Assembly: GCF_009664365.1 (NCBI RefSeq)
Contig: NZ_CP044310.1
Coordinates: 1,065,001-1,129,000, forward strand
Direction of reading: 5' to 3'
Source: Paenibacillus xylanilyticus
GTDB lineage: Bacteria; Bacillota; Bacilli; Paenibacillales; Paenibacillaceae
DNA: 64,000 bases
The first letter of the stretch is position 1. Each line of letters begins with the position of its first letter. Below the pieces are notes generated by a model, which searched no databases, was not told the DNA's origin, and saw only the letters and a program-made list of their open reading frames with translations. Both the position numbers and the translations under genes were made by a program. Positions 36,387 to 46,124 of the stretch are shown here, piece after piece.

Positions 36387-37991
36387 CTATCCGCCGATTA
36401 CACGCCAATTATTCGACTGCTCCACTTTCAGTGGTTGATGTCTGCGAATATAGTCTTCCACTAGTGACGCCATATCTGTGGCGCCTTCATGCAGTACCTT
36501 TTTGCCAGGATACATGGCGTAATCTCCGCCACCTGCCGCACGGTAGCTGTTCATCACGACAGAGTACGTCCCCTCCATATCAAGTGGTTTACCTTCACGT
36601 TCCAGTCGGACCACTCGCCTCCCCACAGGCTTTGATATGTCCAGCTCGTATTCGAGGCCTGCCCACATATCATAGTTGTAATGCTGCGGTTTCGGAGTCA
36701 TATAGGCCGGATTGACCACCACTTCACCGGAAGCGTTCAATTCAAAATAGCGTGCTGTTTGCTCCAGCGCATCCCGAATGTCCTGACCGCTTAACTCCAA
36801 TACCGTCAATGTGTTGGGATATATAAAGTTGGATAACACATCCCTCACCGTAATGCGGGGGCCGAAGCCGCGGGCTTCTTCACTGAGCAGTGCCGTATTG
36901 GAAAGTTCAGCTCCGGTTGCTTCCATCTGTACCTGGTGTACAAAGGTAATAAAAGGATGAGATGCGAGCCGCAGAGCAGTGACATCGTTGATGGACAAGT
37001 CCCCGGCTACATCGCCAATCGGCTGATCGAGCCATGCTTGAGCTGCAGCTTCCAAGTCTTCCGTTAGATCCATGACAACAGCATCGGGCTGTACATGGCT
37101 GTTCTCATCCAGAAGCAGCAAACGAGCTTCTTTCCCCGTAATCTTCCACGTTCCGTCTGTATGCTGTGCTAACTGAACGGATACATGTCCTGCACCATTT
37201 CCGCTGAAGCCTGGTTGTATGACAGTCACGCCATGAATATCGGCGGTAAGCTGGCGATGCTGATGCCCCGTGAGGAGTACATCAATGCCTTCGATGTCAC
37301 GGCAGATGGCATAGGCCTGGTTTTCTCCGGTTAACCGTTCGGCAGGCTCACCGCTCTCCAGATCACACTCAAATCCGCCATGATAACTGACCACCATCAC
37401 GTCTGGCCGCTCGTGCTCGCGAATGTAATCAACCCATTTTCGAATGGTCTCCAATGCGTCAAGGAACTGTAAACCTTCGATATTTTTTGGATGCTCCCAG
37501 TTCGGAATATAGTGAGTGGTTGCACCAAGCAGAGCTACTTTAACACCAGAAGCTAAGATCTTGATGAGGTAAGGAGGGCCATACGCCGGTACATCCGGCT
37601 GTTCGCAGCTTACAATATTGGCGGACAACCATGGAAATTGGGAGGCATCAACGGCTCCGCGCAGCAACTCCTGACCATAGTTAAATTCATGATTGCCCAT
37701 CACAGCAGCGTCATAGCCCAGTTCATTCAAAACATTGATGAAGGGATGAATATGGCTATCCGAATTCATGGAGGCGGCATATGAGGCCAAAGGAGAGCCT
37801 TGCAGCAAATCGCCGTTATCCACCAGCATGAGTTCGGGTGATCGTTCACGCTCCTTGCGGATCAGCGAAGCGAGTAGGGCAAGACCTGCTGGACGGTACG
37901 CATTGGTATTGTAATGAATGGGACGGATGGCCCCGTGAAGATCACTGGTGAACAGGATGTCGAAATTAGACGTGCGGGTTATGGATGTCAT
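36387..37991 (-). CDS. Metallophosphoesterase / 5'-nucleotidase family protein (cytoplasmic form)
   Basis: 534 residues. The N-terminal metallophosphatase domain has all metal-ligand motifs: FTSDLHG (14-20), DNGDLLQGS, GNHEFNYG, SYHGGFE and LTGHQHR. The C-terminal 5'-nucleotidase domain begins near residue 300 and includes SNTALLSEEARGFG and the substrate-clamp region AGGGDYAMYP. Such enzymes release phosphate from nucleotides or cyclic nucleotides and are usually secreted, but no signal peptide is seen here. The frame is open to 38096, but ATG 37991 has AGAGGAG upstream and begins at the domain. It is divergent from the phn-type importer, consistent with phosphorus scavenging. Confidence 0.87.
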   Translation of the reverse strand: MTSITRTSNFDILFTSDLHGAIRPIHYNTNAYRPAGLALLASLIRKERERSPELMLVDNGDLLQGSPLASYAASMNSDSHIHPFINVLNELGYDAAVMGNHEFNYGQELLRGAVDASQFPWLSANIVSCEQPDVPAYGPPYLIKILASGVKVALLGATTHYIPNWEHPKNIEGLQFLDALETIRKWVDYIREHERPDVMVVSYHGGFECDLESGEPAERLTGENQAYAICRDIEGIDVLLTGHQHRQLTADIHGVTVIQPGFSGNGAGHVSVQLAQHTDGTWKITGKEARLLLLDENSHVQPDAVVMDLTEDLEAAAQAWLDQPIGDVAGDLSINDVTALRLASHPFITFVHQVQMEATGAELSNTALLSEEARGFGPRITVRDVLSNFIYPNTLTVLELSGQDIRDALEQTARYFELNASGEVVVNPAYMTPKPQHYNYDMWAGLEYELDISKPVGRRVVRLEREGKPLDMEGTYSVVMNSYRAAGGGDYAMYPGKKVLHEGATDMASLVEDYIRRHQPLKVEQSNNWRVIGG

Positions 37992-38147
37992 TTTACAATC
38001 TCCTCTAATATATAAATATGAATATATGGAATCACAGGCTGGTTTGCCAATGATTAACGAGTGAAGATCAGCCTCTGTACCTATATCTTCAACCATAATG
38101 AGCCTATTCTAACAGATGAAACTTCGTCTGACAGCCTGACAGGAAAC

Positions 38148-38175
38148 TTTACAAAACTCCAAATTTCGTTTCACA
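38148..38175 (+). promoter_or_regulatory. Possible PhoP box before the phnD-type gene
   Basis: TTTACA (38148-38153) and TTCACA (38170-38175) are spaced by exactly 22 bp, two PhoP-box periods of 11 bp. The hexamer at the middle position is degenerate. This would fit phosphate-starvation control of the importer, but the match is partial. Confidence 0.28.
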
Positions 38176-38243
38176 TCGCGCAAATATTTGCCAATTATAG
38201 TAGACAAGTATTGAAAAATAGAAACTCTTTGGAGGGTGTTCGC

Positions 38244-39230
38244 TTGAAGAAGTCCGCTTTATTTTTACCATTGTTGATTTTGGTTCTGTTTCTAAGTGCT
38301 TGTGGGTCTAGCAGTACAACGGGTTCGGCTAACGAGACGAATTCGAGTTCCAATGCTTCCGGTGCATCTACCGATACGGCAGAAACAAACAAAGAAGCCG
38401 AAGGGTATGTACCAACCGAGTTGACTGTGCAGTTCGTTCCATCCCAGAATGCAGACACCCTTGAAGCGAAAGCAAAACCGCTTGAGAAATTGCTGGGCGA
38501 CAAACTGGGCATTCCGGTAAAAGTCAGCGTATCCACTGACTACAACACAATTATCGAAGCGATGGCTTCCAATAAAGTAGACGTGGGCTTCCTGCCACCA
38601 ACGGCTTATGTACTGGCAAAAGAAAAAGGTGCAGCACAAGTTATTCTGCAGGCACAACGTTTTGGCGTTAATGATGAGACAGGTGCTCCAACGGAAGAAC
38701 TGGCTGATTCCTATAAATCCATGTTTATCGTGAAAAAAGATTCGCCAATCCAATCCATTGAAGAACTGAAAGGCAAAAAGATTGCCTACCAAAACGTAAC
38801 TTCTTCCGCAGGTTATGTATGGCCGGCAGGTCTGCTGCTGGACAGAGGCATTGATCCACTGAAAGACGTAACTCCTGTAACGGTAAAGGGTCATGACCAA
38901 GGTGTTATCGCTGTACTGAACGGTGACGTTGATGCAGCTGCTATTTTCCAAGATGCACGTAACACGGTTTCCAAAGACTACCCAACGGTATTCGAAGATA
39001 CACGTGTACTGGCGTTCACAGAGCCAATTCCTAACGACACGATCGCTGTACGTACAGACATGAATGCGGACTGGACAAGTAAAATCAAACAGGCGTTCAT
39101 CGACATCGGTACAGATCCGGAAGGTCATGAAATCATCAAGGAAATCTATACGCATGAAGGTTATGTAGAGTCTGATGACAGCAAGTTTGAAATCGTTCGT
39201 CAATACGGCGAAAAAGTAAAAACCGAGTAG
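38244..39230 (+). CDS. phnD: Phosphonate/phosphite-type ABC binding lipoprotein (PhnD family)
   Basis: 328 residues. TTG start with TTTGGAGGG upstream; the in-frame reading further upstream lacks a site and a signal peptide. Lipobox LSAC (Cys20), a Ser/Asn/Thr linker, then a PhnD-type domain: VQFVPSQNADTL at about 60, VDVGFLPPTAYVLA, SAGYVWPAGLLLDRGID and GDVDAAAIFQDA. The family binds phosphonates, phosphite or phosphate monoesters. The ATPase and two permeases follow in the same operon, separated by a strong hairpin. No C-P lyase genes are in the window. Confidence 0.9.
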   Translation: MKKSALFLPLLILVLFLSACGSSSTTGSANETNSSSNASGASTDTAETNKEAEGYVPTELTVQFVPSQNADTLEAKAKPLEKLLGDKLGIPVKVSVSTDYNTIIEAMASNKVDVGFLPPTAYVLAKEKGAAQVILQAQRFGVNDETGAPTEELADSYKSMFIVKKDSPIQSIEELKGKKIAYQNVTSSAGYVWPAGLLLDRGIDPLKDVTPVTVKGHDQGVIAVLNGDVDAAAIFQDARNTVSKDYPTVFEDTRVLAFTEPIPNDTIAVRTDMNADWTSKIKQAFIDIGTDPEGHEIIKEIYTHEGYVESDDSKFEIVRQYGEKVKTE

Positions 39231-39310
39231 TCTTTGTTACAAGTAGACATTTGAAATATGTAGATGGTGTCATTCGTTTCCAATGAATGTAACAGATGTA
39301 TTCGCAGTGC

Positions 39311-39353
39311 GGACAGGCCAGTTCAGCGTGATATACGCTGCACTGGCTTGTCC
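39311..39353 (+). other. Strong intercistronic hairpin between phnD and phnC
   Basis: A 19-position stem (39311-39329 with 39335-39353) with one mismatch and one G-U wobble and a 5-base loop. No T-run follows, so it is more likely an mRNA processing or stabilising element than a terminator. It would favour a larger amount of binding protein relative to the membrane parts. Confidence 0.65.
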
Positions 39354-39406
39354 CGTTACTGCCTGCAACGAAATAGAACTCTATTAATGAAAGAAGGATT
39401 AATGTC

Positions 39407-40204
39407 ATGATTGAGCTTCGCAACGTAACCAAAACGTACGCCAATGGCACCAAAGGCCTGAATAATATCAATCTTACCTTTAAGCAGGGTGAATTCATTG
39501 CGGTAGTAGGCTTGTCCGGTGCAGGTAAATCCACGCTGCTGCGTTCCATCAATCGTCTCCACGATATCAGTGAAGGCGAAATCGTGATCAACGGCAGTTC
39601 CATCACGAAGGCACAGGGCAAGAGATTGCGCATGATTCGCCGGGATATCGGCATGATCTTCCAGAGCTTTAACCTGGTTAAACGCTCAAGTGTCCTGCGT
39701 AACGTTCTGGCGGGCCGCGTCGGTTATCATTCCACGATGCGTACCATTTTGGGCCGTTTTCCCAAAGAAGATACGGAACTGGCATTCGAAGCGCTCGAAC
39801 GCGTGAACATTGCAGAGAAGGCATATTCCCGTGCAGATCAGCTGTCCGGCGGACAGCAGCAGCGGGTGGCTATTGCCCGCGTACTTGCACAGGAAGCGAA
39901 AATCATTTTGGCAGACGAACCGGTTGCTTCCCTGGATCCACTCACCACCAAACAAGTCATGGATGATTTAAAACGCATTAATCAGGAGCTCGGCATTACG
40001 ACCATCGTTAACCTTCACTTTATTGATCTGGCAAGGGAGTATGCGACACGTATTGTCGGTTTGCGTGCAGGTGAAGTGGTGTTTGACGGTCCTGTGGAAG
40101 AGGCGACAGATGAGCGTTTTGCGGAGATCTATGGCAGACCGATTCTCGCAGACGAGTTGTTGGACAAACAGGTTGTAACCGAGCAGGGAGAAGTACTGGT
40201 ATGA
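39407..40204 (+). CDS. phnC: Phosphonate-type ABC importer ATPase (PhnC)
   Basis: 265 residues. Walker A is [12 protein letters not shown], the signature is [13 protein letters not shown], Walker B is [12 protein letters not shown], and the H-loop is NLHFIDLA, with the LHxxDLA form typical of PhnC. It powers uptake through the two PhnE-type permeases downstream. Its stop overlaps the next start by 4 bases (ATGA). AAGGA precedes the ATG. Confidence 0.95.
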   Translation: MIELRNVTKTYANGTKGLNNINLTFKQGEFIAVVGLSGAGKSTLLRSINRLHDISEGEIVINGSSITKAQGKRLRMIRRDIGMIFQSFNLVKRSSVLRNVLAGRVGYHSTMRTILGRFPKEDTELAFEALERVNIAEKAYSRADQLSGGQQQRVAIARVLAQEAKIILADEPVASLDPLTTKQVMDDLKRINQELGITTIVNLHFIDLAREYATRIVGLRAGEVVFDGPVEEATDERFAEIYGRPILADELLDKQVVTEQGEVLV

Positions 40205-41055
40205 AGGGGCAGTCTGGCGCTTCACTTCATACACCACTAACGGGAGCGGGGAAGAAGCCCGGTTCCGGACCTGGACAGGTCGTCAATCGTCCCAAGCCAC
40301 CCGGCCGCACCAAACATCTGCTCACGCTAGTTATCATCTTGCTGTTGTTGTGGGCCAGTGCCAAACAGACCGATGCGAGCTTCAGCGAGCTGCTCGAAGG
40401 ATTCCCTAACATGTGGGATCTGCTGAAGGACATGTTTCCACCGAGATGGACCTATTTCGATAACATTGTTCAGGGCATGCTGGAGACCATTCGTATGGCT
40501 CTGATTGGCACCACCATTGGTGCAATTATTGCCATTCCAGTTTCGATTATCTGTGCAGGCAACCTGATGCCAAGCCGCTGGATCTACTATCCGGCCCGGT
40601 TTGTACTGAACCTGATTCGTACCGTACCCGATCTGCTGCTCGCTGCACTGTTTGTTGCTGTATTCGGTCTCGGCCCAATCCCGGGTATTCTGGCACTTGC
40701 CGTATTCTCCGTCGGACTGATTGCCAAGCTGACCTATGAAACGCTGGAAACGATTGATCAGGGACCGCTGGAAGCGATGACGGCTGTTGGCATGAACCGG
40801 ATTCAACTGATCGTCTATGGTGTGGTACCACAATTGGCTGCCCAGTTTACGTCCTATGTTCTGTATGCCTTTGAGATCAATGTGCGTGCGGCTGCCATTC
40901 TTGGATTGGTAGGTGCAGGCGGTATTGGACTGTACTATGAAGCGACACTTGGATTCCTGGAATATGACAAAACGAGCGTAATCATTCTCTTTACCCTTGT
41001 TATTGTTCTAATCATTGATTATGTAAGTACTAAGCTGCGGGAGAAATTGTTATGA
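40201..41055 (+). CDS. phnE: Phosphonate-type ABC importer permease (PhnE, first)
   Basis: 284 residues. A basic, Pro/Gly-rich cytoplasmic N-terminus of about 38 residues precedes five or six membrane segments. The EAA loop reads [23 protein letters not shown], and the C-terminal [13 protein letters not shown] motif is typical of PhnE. It is translationally coupled to phnC before it and to the second permease after it. Confidence 0.93.
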   Translation: MKGQSGASLHTPLTGAGKKPGSGPGQVVNRPKPPGRTKHLLTLVIILLLLWASAKQTDASFSELLEGFPNMWDLLKDMFPPRWTYFDNIVQGMLETIRMALIGTTIGAIIAIPVSIICAGNLMPSRWIYYPARFVLNLIRTVPDLLLAALFVAVFGLGPIPGILALAVFSVGLIAKLTYETLETIDQGPLEAMTAVGMNRIQLIVYGVVPQLAAQFTSYVLYAFEINVRAAAILGLVGAGGIGLYYEATLGFLEYDKTSVIILFTLVIVLIIDYVSTKLREKLL

Positions 41056-41858
41056 TGAAAAATGAAACGAGCGTCATCCGGCGCAAACCTCGAAAAAACC
41101 CGCTTCGCTGGGTCATTGTGTTGCTGCTCATCCTGGTATATGCCTGGGCACTGGCAGGTGTACCGTTTACGGGCCTCAAGGAAACAGCCGGACAGATTAT
41201 GAAGGCGATTATTGCCGGGATTTTCTCGCCTGACTGGGACTTTGTCTATTTGCCGGAAGGTGAAGATTTGCTGCGAGGATTGCTGGACACGCTGGCGATT
41301 TCGATCCTGGGAACCGTTATTTCAGCCGTGCTGTGTATTCCGTTTGCTTTCTGGTCTGCCAGAAACATGAGCCGCTTCCGCGGCATATCGGGTGCAGGGA
41401 AAATGGTGCTGAGCTTCATCCGTACCTTTCCTGAGATCATTATGGCTTTGCTGTTTATTAAGGCCGTAGGACCGGGTTCCTTCGCGGGTGTACTTGCCCT
41501 TGGACTGCATTCTATCGGGATGCTGGGTAAACTGTTTGCGGATGAAGTGGAAAATATCGATTATGGCCCTTCTGAAGCGCTGCTCGCTTCCGGAGCGACT
41601 CGTATGCAGCAGCTGTGGTTTGCCGTGCTGCCGCAAGTATTGCCTGGATTCCTCAACTACACATTGTATCGCTTCGAGATTAACGTACGTTCTGCAACCA
41701 TTCTGGGTGTTATTGGGGCAGGGGGAATTGGTACACCGCTGATCTTCGCACTGAGCACGCGGAACTGGCCGCGAGTAGGGATTATCCTGCTGGGGATCAT
41801 CGTGATGATCACGATCATTGACTTGATCTCGGGGTATATTCGGAAGAAGCTGGTGTAA
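41052..41858 (+). CDS. phnE: Phosphonate-type ABC importer permease (PhnE, second)
   Basis: 268 residues with five or six membrane segments. The EAA loop reads GPSEALLASGATRMQQLWFAVLP and the SATILGVIGAGGIGTPL motif follows. It forms the channel with the first PhnE. The 4-bp overlap with the first permease and the terminator just after show that it ends the operon. Confidence 0.93.
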   Translation: MMKNETSVIRRKPRKNPLRWVIVLLLILVYAWALAGVPFTGLKETAGQIMKAIIAGIFSPDWDFVYLPEGEDLLRGLLDTLAISILGTVISAVLCIPFAFWSARNMSRFRGISGAGKMVLSFIRTFPEIIMALLFIKAVGPGSFAGVLALGLHSIGMLGKLFADEVENIDYGPSEALLASGATRMQQLWFAVLPQVLPGFLNYTLYRFEINVRSATILGVIGAGGIGTPLIFALSTRNWPRVGIILLGIIVMITIIDLISGYIRKKLV

Positions 41859-41884
41859 GTTATAAGCATTCTTGGATTAACGAT

Positions 41885-41930
41885 AGGCTATCACGTGCTG
41901 AATTATAAAGGCTCTGATAGCCTTTTTTTT
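41885..41930 (+). terminator. Terminator of the phn-type operon
   Basis: AGGCTATCA (41885-41893) pairs with TGATAGCCT (41915-41923), followed by a run of T. The loop is long (21 bases). Confidence 0.7.
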
Positions 41931-42036
41931 GTTTTAACGAATCATTGATTCTCAGATGATCTATAAAGGTTTGTACCGTCTCAATTGAGTACAGATTAGC
42001 TCAGTAAAAGTCAGCACAACATGCATAAATAAAATA

Positions 42037-42089
42037 AAAAACCGAAACCAGGTTGCCCGGCATTGGGGCAACGGTTGGTTTCGGTTTTT
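42037..42089 (-). terminator. Terminator of the large secreted protein gene
   Basis: AAAAACCGAAACCA pairs with TGGTTTCGGTTTTT, with an inner TTGCCC/GGGCAA stem. The T-run is on the minus strand, just after the gene ending at 42099. Confidence 0.85.
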
Positions 42090-42098
42090 CTATATCTC

Positions 42099-44903
42099 TT
42101 AGCTAGCCAAAGGCAGTGCTTTGGTAACTTGAACCGTAATTGTTTCGGTGCTTGTCACACCAGCTGAATTCACCAGCTCAGCACGGTACGTGTACGTTCC
42201 GTTGGCACGACCGGACAGGTCTGTTGCCGCGCTTTGAGCAGCTGGAGTTGCAGCTTTCAAGGTTTGAGTATCAATCAATACGTCATTCTCATAGAGGCGA
42301 TACTCGGTTGCGTTTGTACCCCACCAGAGGTTCATGGTTACTTTGTAGCTGCCATCTCCATCCCAGTTGTCCTGGGAAAGGACTGCTTTGCCTGGGGCTG
42401 CATTGGCAACTTGAACCGTCAGTACTTCACTGCGAGTGGAACCGCTGGAGTTCGTCAACTCAGCCACATACGTATAGGTACCGTTGGCTTTGCCTGTAAT
42501 CGTCGTTTTAGCGGATTGTGCTTGCGGAGAAGCACTGGTCAGCGTTTGCGAATCGATCAACACGCCGTCTTCGTACAATTTGTAGCTTGTTGCGTTTTCA
42601 CCCCACCAGAGGTTCATGCTAACGGTATAGGATCCTTCAAGAAGACCATTGGTATGGCCATTATTGGAGGAAAGCACGGGTTTACCCGGTGCACCCGCCG
42701 AAGGAATCGAAGGCTCTTCACCGCCGCCTTCTTCCTCGGCAGCAGCAAAATCATTCAGGTTTCTTGGTTTCAATTGATATACATCCTTGAAGATGGCAGC
42801 CACACCGGTAACATTGATTTTGTCACCTGCTGCATATGGGAAGCTTGATTCAGTTACCCCTGTGCGTGTATCCACACGTACATGAGTGCTTGTCCCGTCT
42901 GCTGCAACTGCGTCAAATTCAAACGATCCAACAGGTGTTGCGCTGACGATGTTTTCAACCGTTACGTCTTTCAGTTGGATCAATTGTCCTTGATTGTTAT
43001 CCGTTACTGTCGTTGCTTCAACAGGAGCCGGGATATCCGCTGTTCCTGTTTTCTCGATGGCAACAATGTCAGTCAGTTCGAACTCGGAGTTATACAGCGC
43101 CGTAGCTGCAGTAACCTTAACCTTGTCTCCTGCATGGAAACCGCTTGTACTTTGAAAGACATACAGTCCCCCCGTTTCATCCTGCAAGTAGAAGGATTGT
43201 CCACCAAAAGCGCCTGGTTCGGTAGTTACAACGCCCTCAACCGTTACCGTTGTTCCGGCTGTTTTGGCACGTGCTTCAGCAATGGTAATGGCTGCAGGAA
43301 TCGGTCCTTCCTCTTCCGGAAGCTGCTCGGCTGGAACATTGCTGATCGTGACAGCATTCGTGATCAGGTTACTGCCGTTCAGGCGAAGACGCAAGTTCGC
43401 GGCACCGGAAGTTCCTGGCTTGATACGAACGTTCAGATCCTTGATCGCCCGGCCTTTGCTGTCGGAAGTTACGCTGAATGTGGAGCTGTAGCCATAGGAA
43501 GTCGGCCAAGTGCCGCTCTCATTCTGAATCATCGCTACTTGAGTTCCGCCAGTCAGATAAATTCCTGCACTGTACCCGGATACAGTTGTATTGGCAGGCA
43601 TGTTTTCCACGACAACGCGAATCTGGAAGTCCTCTGCGTTAGGCAGTGTATCCTGTTTCACGAAGCTGTAGGACGCATTGGCGCTGGAAGCAGGTCCGCC
43701 ATAGGAACCTGGTTTGAAGGTGGAGCTGTCATACCATTTGTAACCTGCAGCGGGTGCAGCCCAAGGCTCAGCCTGTGGCTCGGTGGAAGCTGCTGGTTGC
43801 TCGAATGCGAGCAATGCAGTTGGATTATCCAGTTCCAAACCGTTTACCTGGGTAAAATCGGTATAGTTTTCTTGCGTAGCAAGCCAGTTCACTGTATTAA
43901 CGAGTAACGCAGCATCGTCAGCTTCTTTGAAACCATCATAGGTTGTTTTGCGTGCACCTGTCTCTTCACGCAAATATTTAGGAGATGCATCTTCTACCGG
44001 GGAGGAGTCTCCGATGAAGGCTGCTTTACCCGCGCCCAGTTTGGATACGGCTACGTAAGGACCTTCTTCGATTCCGCCGCCGTTGTAGACGCCTTGATCG
44101 ACTGCATTATTCCATTTTGCATTGGTTTTTGGCAGATAGACGATCCCTTTTGCTTTTTCCGGATCAGTAATGGCAAGAGTTGAACCGGCATGCATGGCTA
44201 CAGCCGATACCCCTTCCGTAATCCCGAAGGCTTGATCAGCCGGGACAATGATATTTGCATCGATATCCCCAAGTGCGTTATAGCGGAAACGTACACCAAA
44301 GTTTTCGGACAACCAGTCTGAGCTGGTTACATTTTGCATGGCTGCGGAGTTACGTTCCTCTGTGCTCATGCCTTTGGCTGGATCCTCAAAGGCACCCCGG
44401 CGATATCCATTAATTGCTTCGGAACCGTCCCAACGGTTTTTGTTGCGGTCGGCATTGTAGTGATCCCCGATGAAGAAGATGCTGCCGCCATTTTCCACAT
44501 ACTCTTTCATCGCTGCCTGCTCTGTCGTTTTGAACGGTACGTTAGGTTCAGCGATAACAAATACGTTATACTCCTTGAGATCGTCATAGGTAAAAGGGGT
44601 GGTCTTGCGCAGTTCTTTTACATAATACCCTTCATTTGCGAGTGCATTACCGAAGTCTGAGAAGCCGCCATCGATAACCCAGTCTGCAGCACCAGCCGTC
44701 TGTGCGTGCGAGTTATCGAACAATACCTTTTTGCCGGCATTTTCGTTCACCACTTTCGCCTGGATGAACGGTGCCGGATCCGTTGGACCCTCTGCGTGAA
44801 CGGCAGCATTCCCATGCCATAATCCGACCTGAAGCGGTAAAGCCATGGACAATGCAAGGAGTGATTTTAACCATACTCCGCGCATGCTTGTCAATTTACC
44901 CAA
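42099..44903 (-). CDS. Large secreted mosaic protein (GIFT-like, OB-fold, two FnIII/ChiA-N-type domains)
   Basis: 934 residues, extracellular. Sec signal peptide (1-38, ending AVHA). About 45-350: a Rossmann-like GIFT/DUF4350-type domain ([31 protein letters not shown]). About 380-540: a beta-rich region of carbohydrate-binding type. About 545-735: OB-fold regions ([41 protein letters not shown]) as in secreted nucleases. About 750-934: two tandem copies of a domain like the chitinase A N-terminal/FnIII type, each with [15 protein letters not shown]. No complete catalytic set was identified. The TTG at 44903 is chosen because GGGAGGG lies 6 bases upstream; the frame opens at 44918. An adhesive or nucleic-acid- or glycan-binding role is possible. 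Confidence 0.72.
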   Translation of the reverse strand: MGKLTSMRGVWLKSLLALSMALPLQVGLWHGNAAVHAEGPTDPAPFIQAKVVNENAGKKVLFDNSHAQTAGAADWVIDGGFSDFGNALANEGYYVKELRKTTPFTYDDLKEYNVFVIAEPNVPFKTTEQAAMKEYVENGGSIFFIGDHYNADRNKNRWDGSEAINGYRRGAFEDPAKGMSTEERNSAAMQNVTSSDWLSENFGVRFRYNALGDIDANIIVPADQAFGITEGVSAVAMHAGSTLAITDPEKAKGIVYLPKTNAKWNNAVDQGVYNGGGIEEGPYVAVSKLGAGKAAFIGDSSPVEDASPKYLREETGARKTTYDGFKEADDAALLVNTVNWLATQENYTDFTQVNGLELDNPTALLAFEQPAASTEPQAEPWAAPAAGYKWYDSSTFKPGSYGGPASSANASYSFVKQDTLPNAEDFQIRVVVENMPANTTVSGYSAGIYLTGGTQVAMIQNESGTWPTSYGYSSTFSVTSDSKGRAIKDLNVRIKPGTSGAANLRLRLNGSNLITNAVTISNVPAEQLPEEEGPIPAAITIAEARAKTAGTTVTVEGVVTTEPGAFGGQSFYLQDETGGLYVFQSTSGFHAGDKVKVTAATALYNSEFELTDIVAIEKTGTADIPAPVEATTVTDNNQGQLIQLKDVTVENIVSATPVGSFEFDAVAADGTSTHVRVDTRTGVTESSFPYAAGDKINVTGVAAIFKDVYQLKPRNLNDFAAAEEEGGGEEPSIPSAGAPGKPVLSSNNGHTNGLLEGSYTVSMNLWWGENATSYKLYEDGVLIDSQTLTSASPQAQSAKTTITGKANGTYTYVAELTNSSGSTRSEVLTVQVANAAPGKAVLSQDNWDGDGSYKVTMNLWWGTNATEYRLYENDVLIDTQTLKAATPAAQSAATDLSGRANGTYTYRAELVNSAGVTSTETITVQVTKALPLAS

Positions 44904-45095
44904 CCAAATCCCTCCCAAATATTAGTCGATTCGTAAGTTCGTCCATATTTTATCACACCAAAATCTCACATAGTCATAACAATTTGTAAAAAATACCTCG
45001 AGTTTTGTAAAATTGAGCCATTAGTCATACGTCAAAAGGAGAATATACGATAAAAGCTTACATCCTCTGTTTATTTTTGCTCTTACCTAATCTGA

Positions 45096-45122
45096 AAAAG
45101 CCATCTCTTAGGAGATGACTTT
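45096..45122 (-). terminator. Terminator overlapping the stop codon of the sigma factor gene
   Basis: On the minus strand AAAG-CATCTC and GAGATG-CTTTTT form a stem whose loop contains the TAA stop. The last codons of the sigma gene form the left arm. Confidence 0.65.
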
Positions 45123-45584
45123 GGCACGTATGCGTTTTACGGCATGGAATACCGAAGATTTGATCATGCCTTCACTGCGATTGACGATCTGAGCGGTTTC
45201 CCTGATGCTGTATCCATGAATGACGCGCAGCTCCAGGATTTTGCGATGTTCGGGATTACGGATGACGGAGAAGAGATCGTTGACACTCTCGGTGATCTCC
45301 AGTTCGGATAGGTCACAGTGGTACGTAGGGACGTCAAGCCTGCTATCCCGCTTCATGGTTCGCGTTCGTTTGCGGAAGGTGTCCAGAGCGAGGTTGTAAG
45401 CAATCTTTTTGAGATAGTAGAGCAGTCGATCTTCAGGGATGTCTGCATGAACGTTCATAAGCCGAATGAAGCATTCCTGCGTCAGATCTTCCGCATCTTG
45501 AGGCAGCCTGACGATATGGGATAAATACCGTGTGATTTCTGATTTATAGTTAACATAAGCGTTGTTAATTGTTGTGCTGTTCAT
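45108..45584 (-). CDS. ECF-type RNA polymerase sigma factor
   Basis: 158 residues. Region 2 shows QDAEDLTQECFIRLM (about 31-45) and LLYYLKKIAYNLALDTFRK; region 4 has HRKILELRVIHGYSIRETAQIVNRSEGMIKSSVFHAVKRI. It would bind core RNA polymerase and recognise a dedicated promoter. The frame is open to 45671, but ATG 45584 has AAAGGAG upstream and starts the usual ECF N-terminus. No anti-sigma gene adjoins it. It is divergent from a small ORF and the rhamnogalacturonan lyase gene. Confidence 0.88.
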   Translation of the reverse strand: MNSTTINNAYVNYKSEITRYLSHIVRLPQDAEDLTQECFIRLMNVHADIPEDRLLYYLKKIAYNLALDTFRKRTRTMKRDSRLDVPTYHCDLSELEITESVNDLFSVIRNPEHRKILELRVIHGYSIRETAQIVNRSEGMIKSSVFHAVKRIRAKVIS

Positions 45585-45962
45585 GTGGTGTGTGTCTCCT
45601 TTAATTACCGTCTGCATATCCGTTCCGGTTGGTGCGATTCGATTGTCAGTATAGCGAGAGGATGTCTCCAAAGCGCACCAAACTTGTATCTAACTTGTAA
45701 CAATCGGAGCGTAGCGACTTTTACAACCCGCATCAAGGTTGAGACCACTAGATTTAAAATGAGACTTCGATGGACATGTGAAAGGTAGTGGAGGAGACGA
45801 AGTCGATTCTGGACTTTTTTTGAAATGAGTCTCAATAAAACACTGAATATTGATCGTTTTGAACGGATATTTGCCTATGTCACAGCGGAAAGGGTGTCTA
45901 TAATAGTACCCGTTGGGCGGGAATGCCTGCTTAGAATGGAAATGAGGAATGGAAGGAGGACA

Positions 45963-46124
45963 GTGCTCTGGAAGTCGATTCAGTGGTTGATCGGCTCTAC
46001 TTTTGTAAGCGCAATCATTATGTTGTGGCGACCTGTTCTGTTCAAAAATAAGATAAGCATCACCTATTCTGTCTCAAGGAGAGTGAAGGTTGATGAATTC
46101 CAAAACAACAGTAAGGGTACATAA
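45963..46124 (+). CDS. Possible 53-residue membrane peptide or leader before the lyase gene
   Basis: The 508-bp region between the sigma factor and the lyase start holds one plausible small frame: GTG 45963 with a strong GGAAGGAGGA site, one hydrophobic segment (about residues 5-22) and a basic tail. It ends 32 bases inside the lyase gene, in another frame. It may be a leader peptide that couples translation, or chance. Nothing else was recognised in the gap. Confidence 0.28.
   Translation: MLWKSIQWLIGSTFVSAIIMLWRPVLFKNKISITYSVSRRVKVDEFQNNSKGT

Noticed and set aside
42234..43907. Plus-strand frames opposite the large secreted protein
   Set aside because: Cys- and Ser-rich shadow readings; the minus strand carries the real repeats and signal peptide.
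45825..46124. The full 99-residue frame starting at 45825
   Set aside because: No ribosome binding site at 45825; only the GTG at 45963 has one, so just the shorter form was kept, at low confidence.
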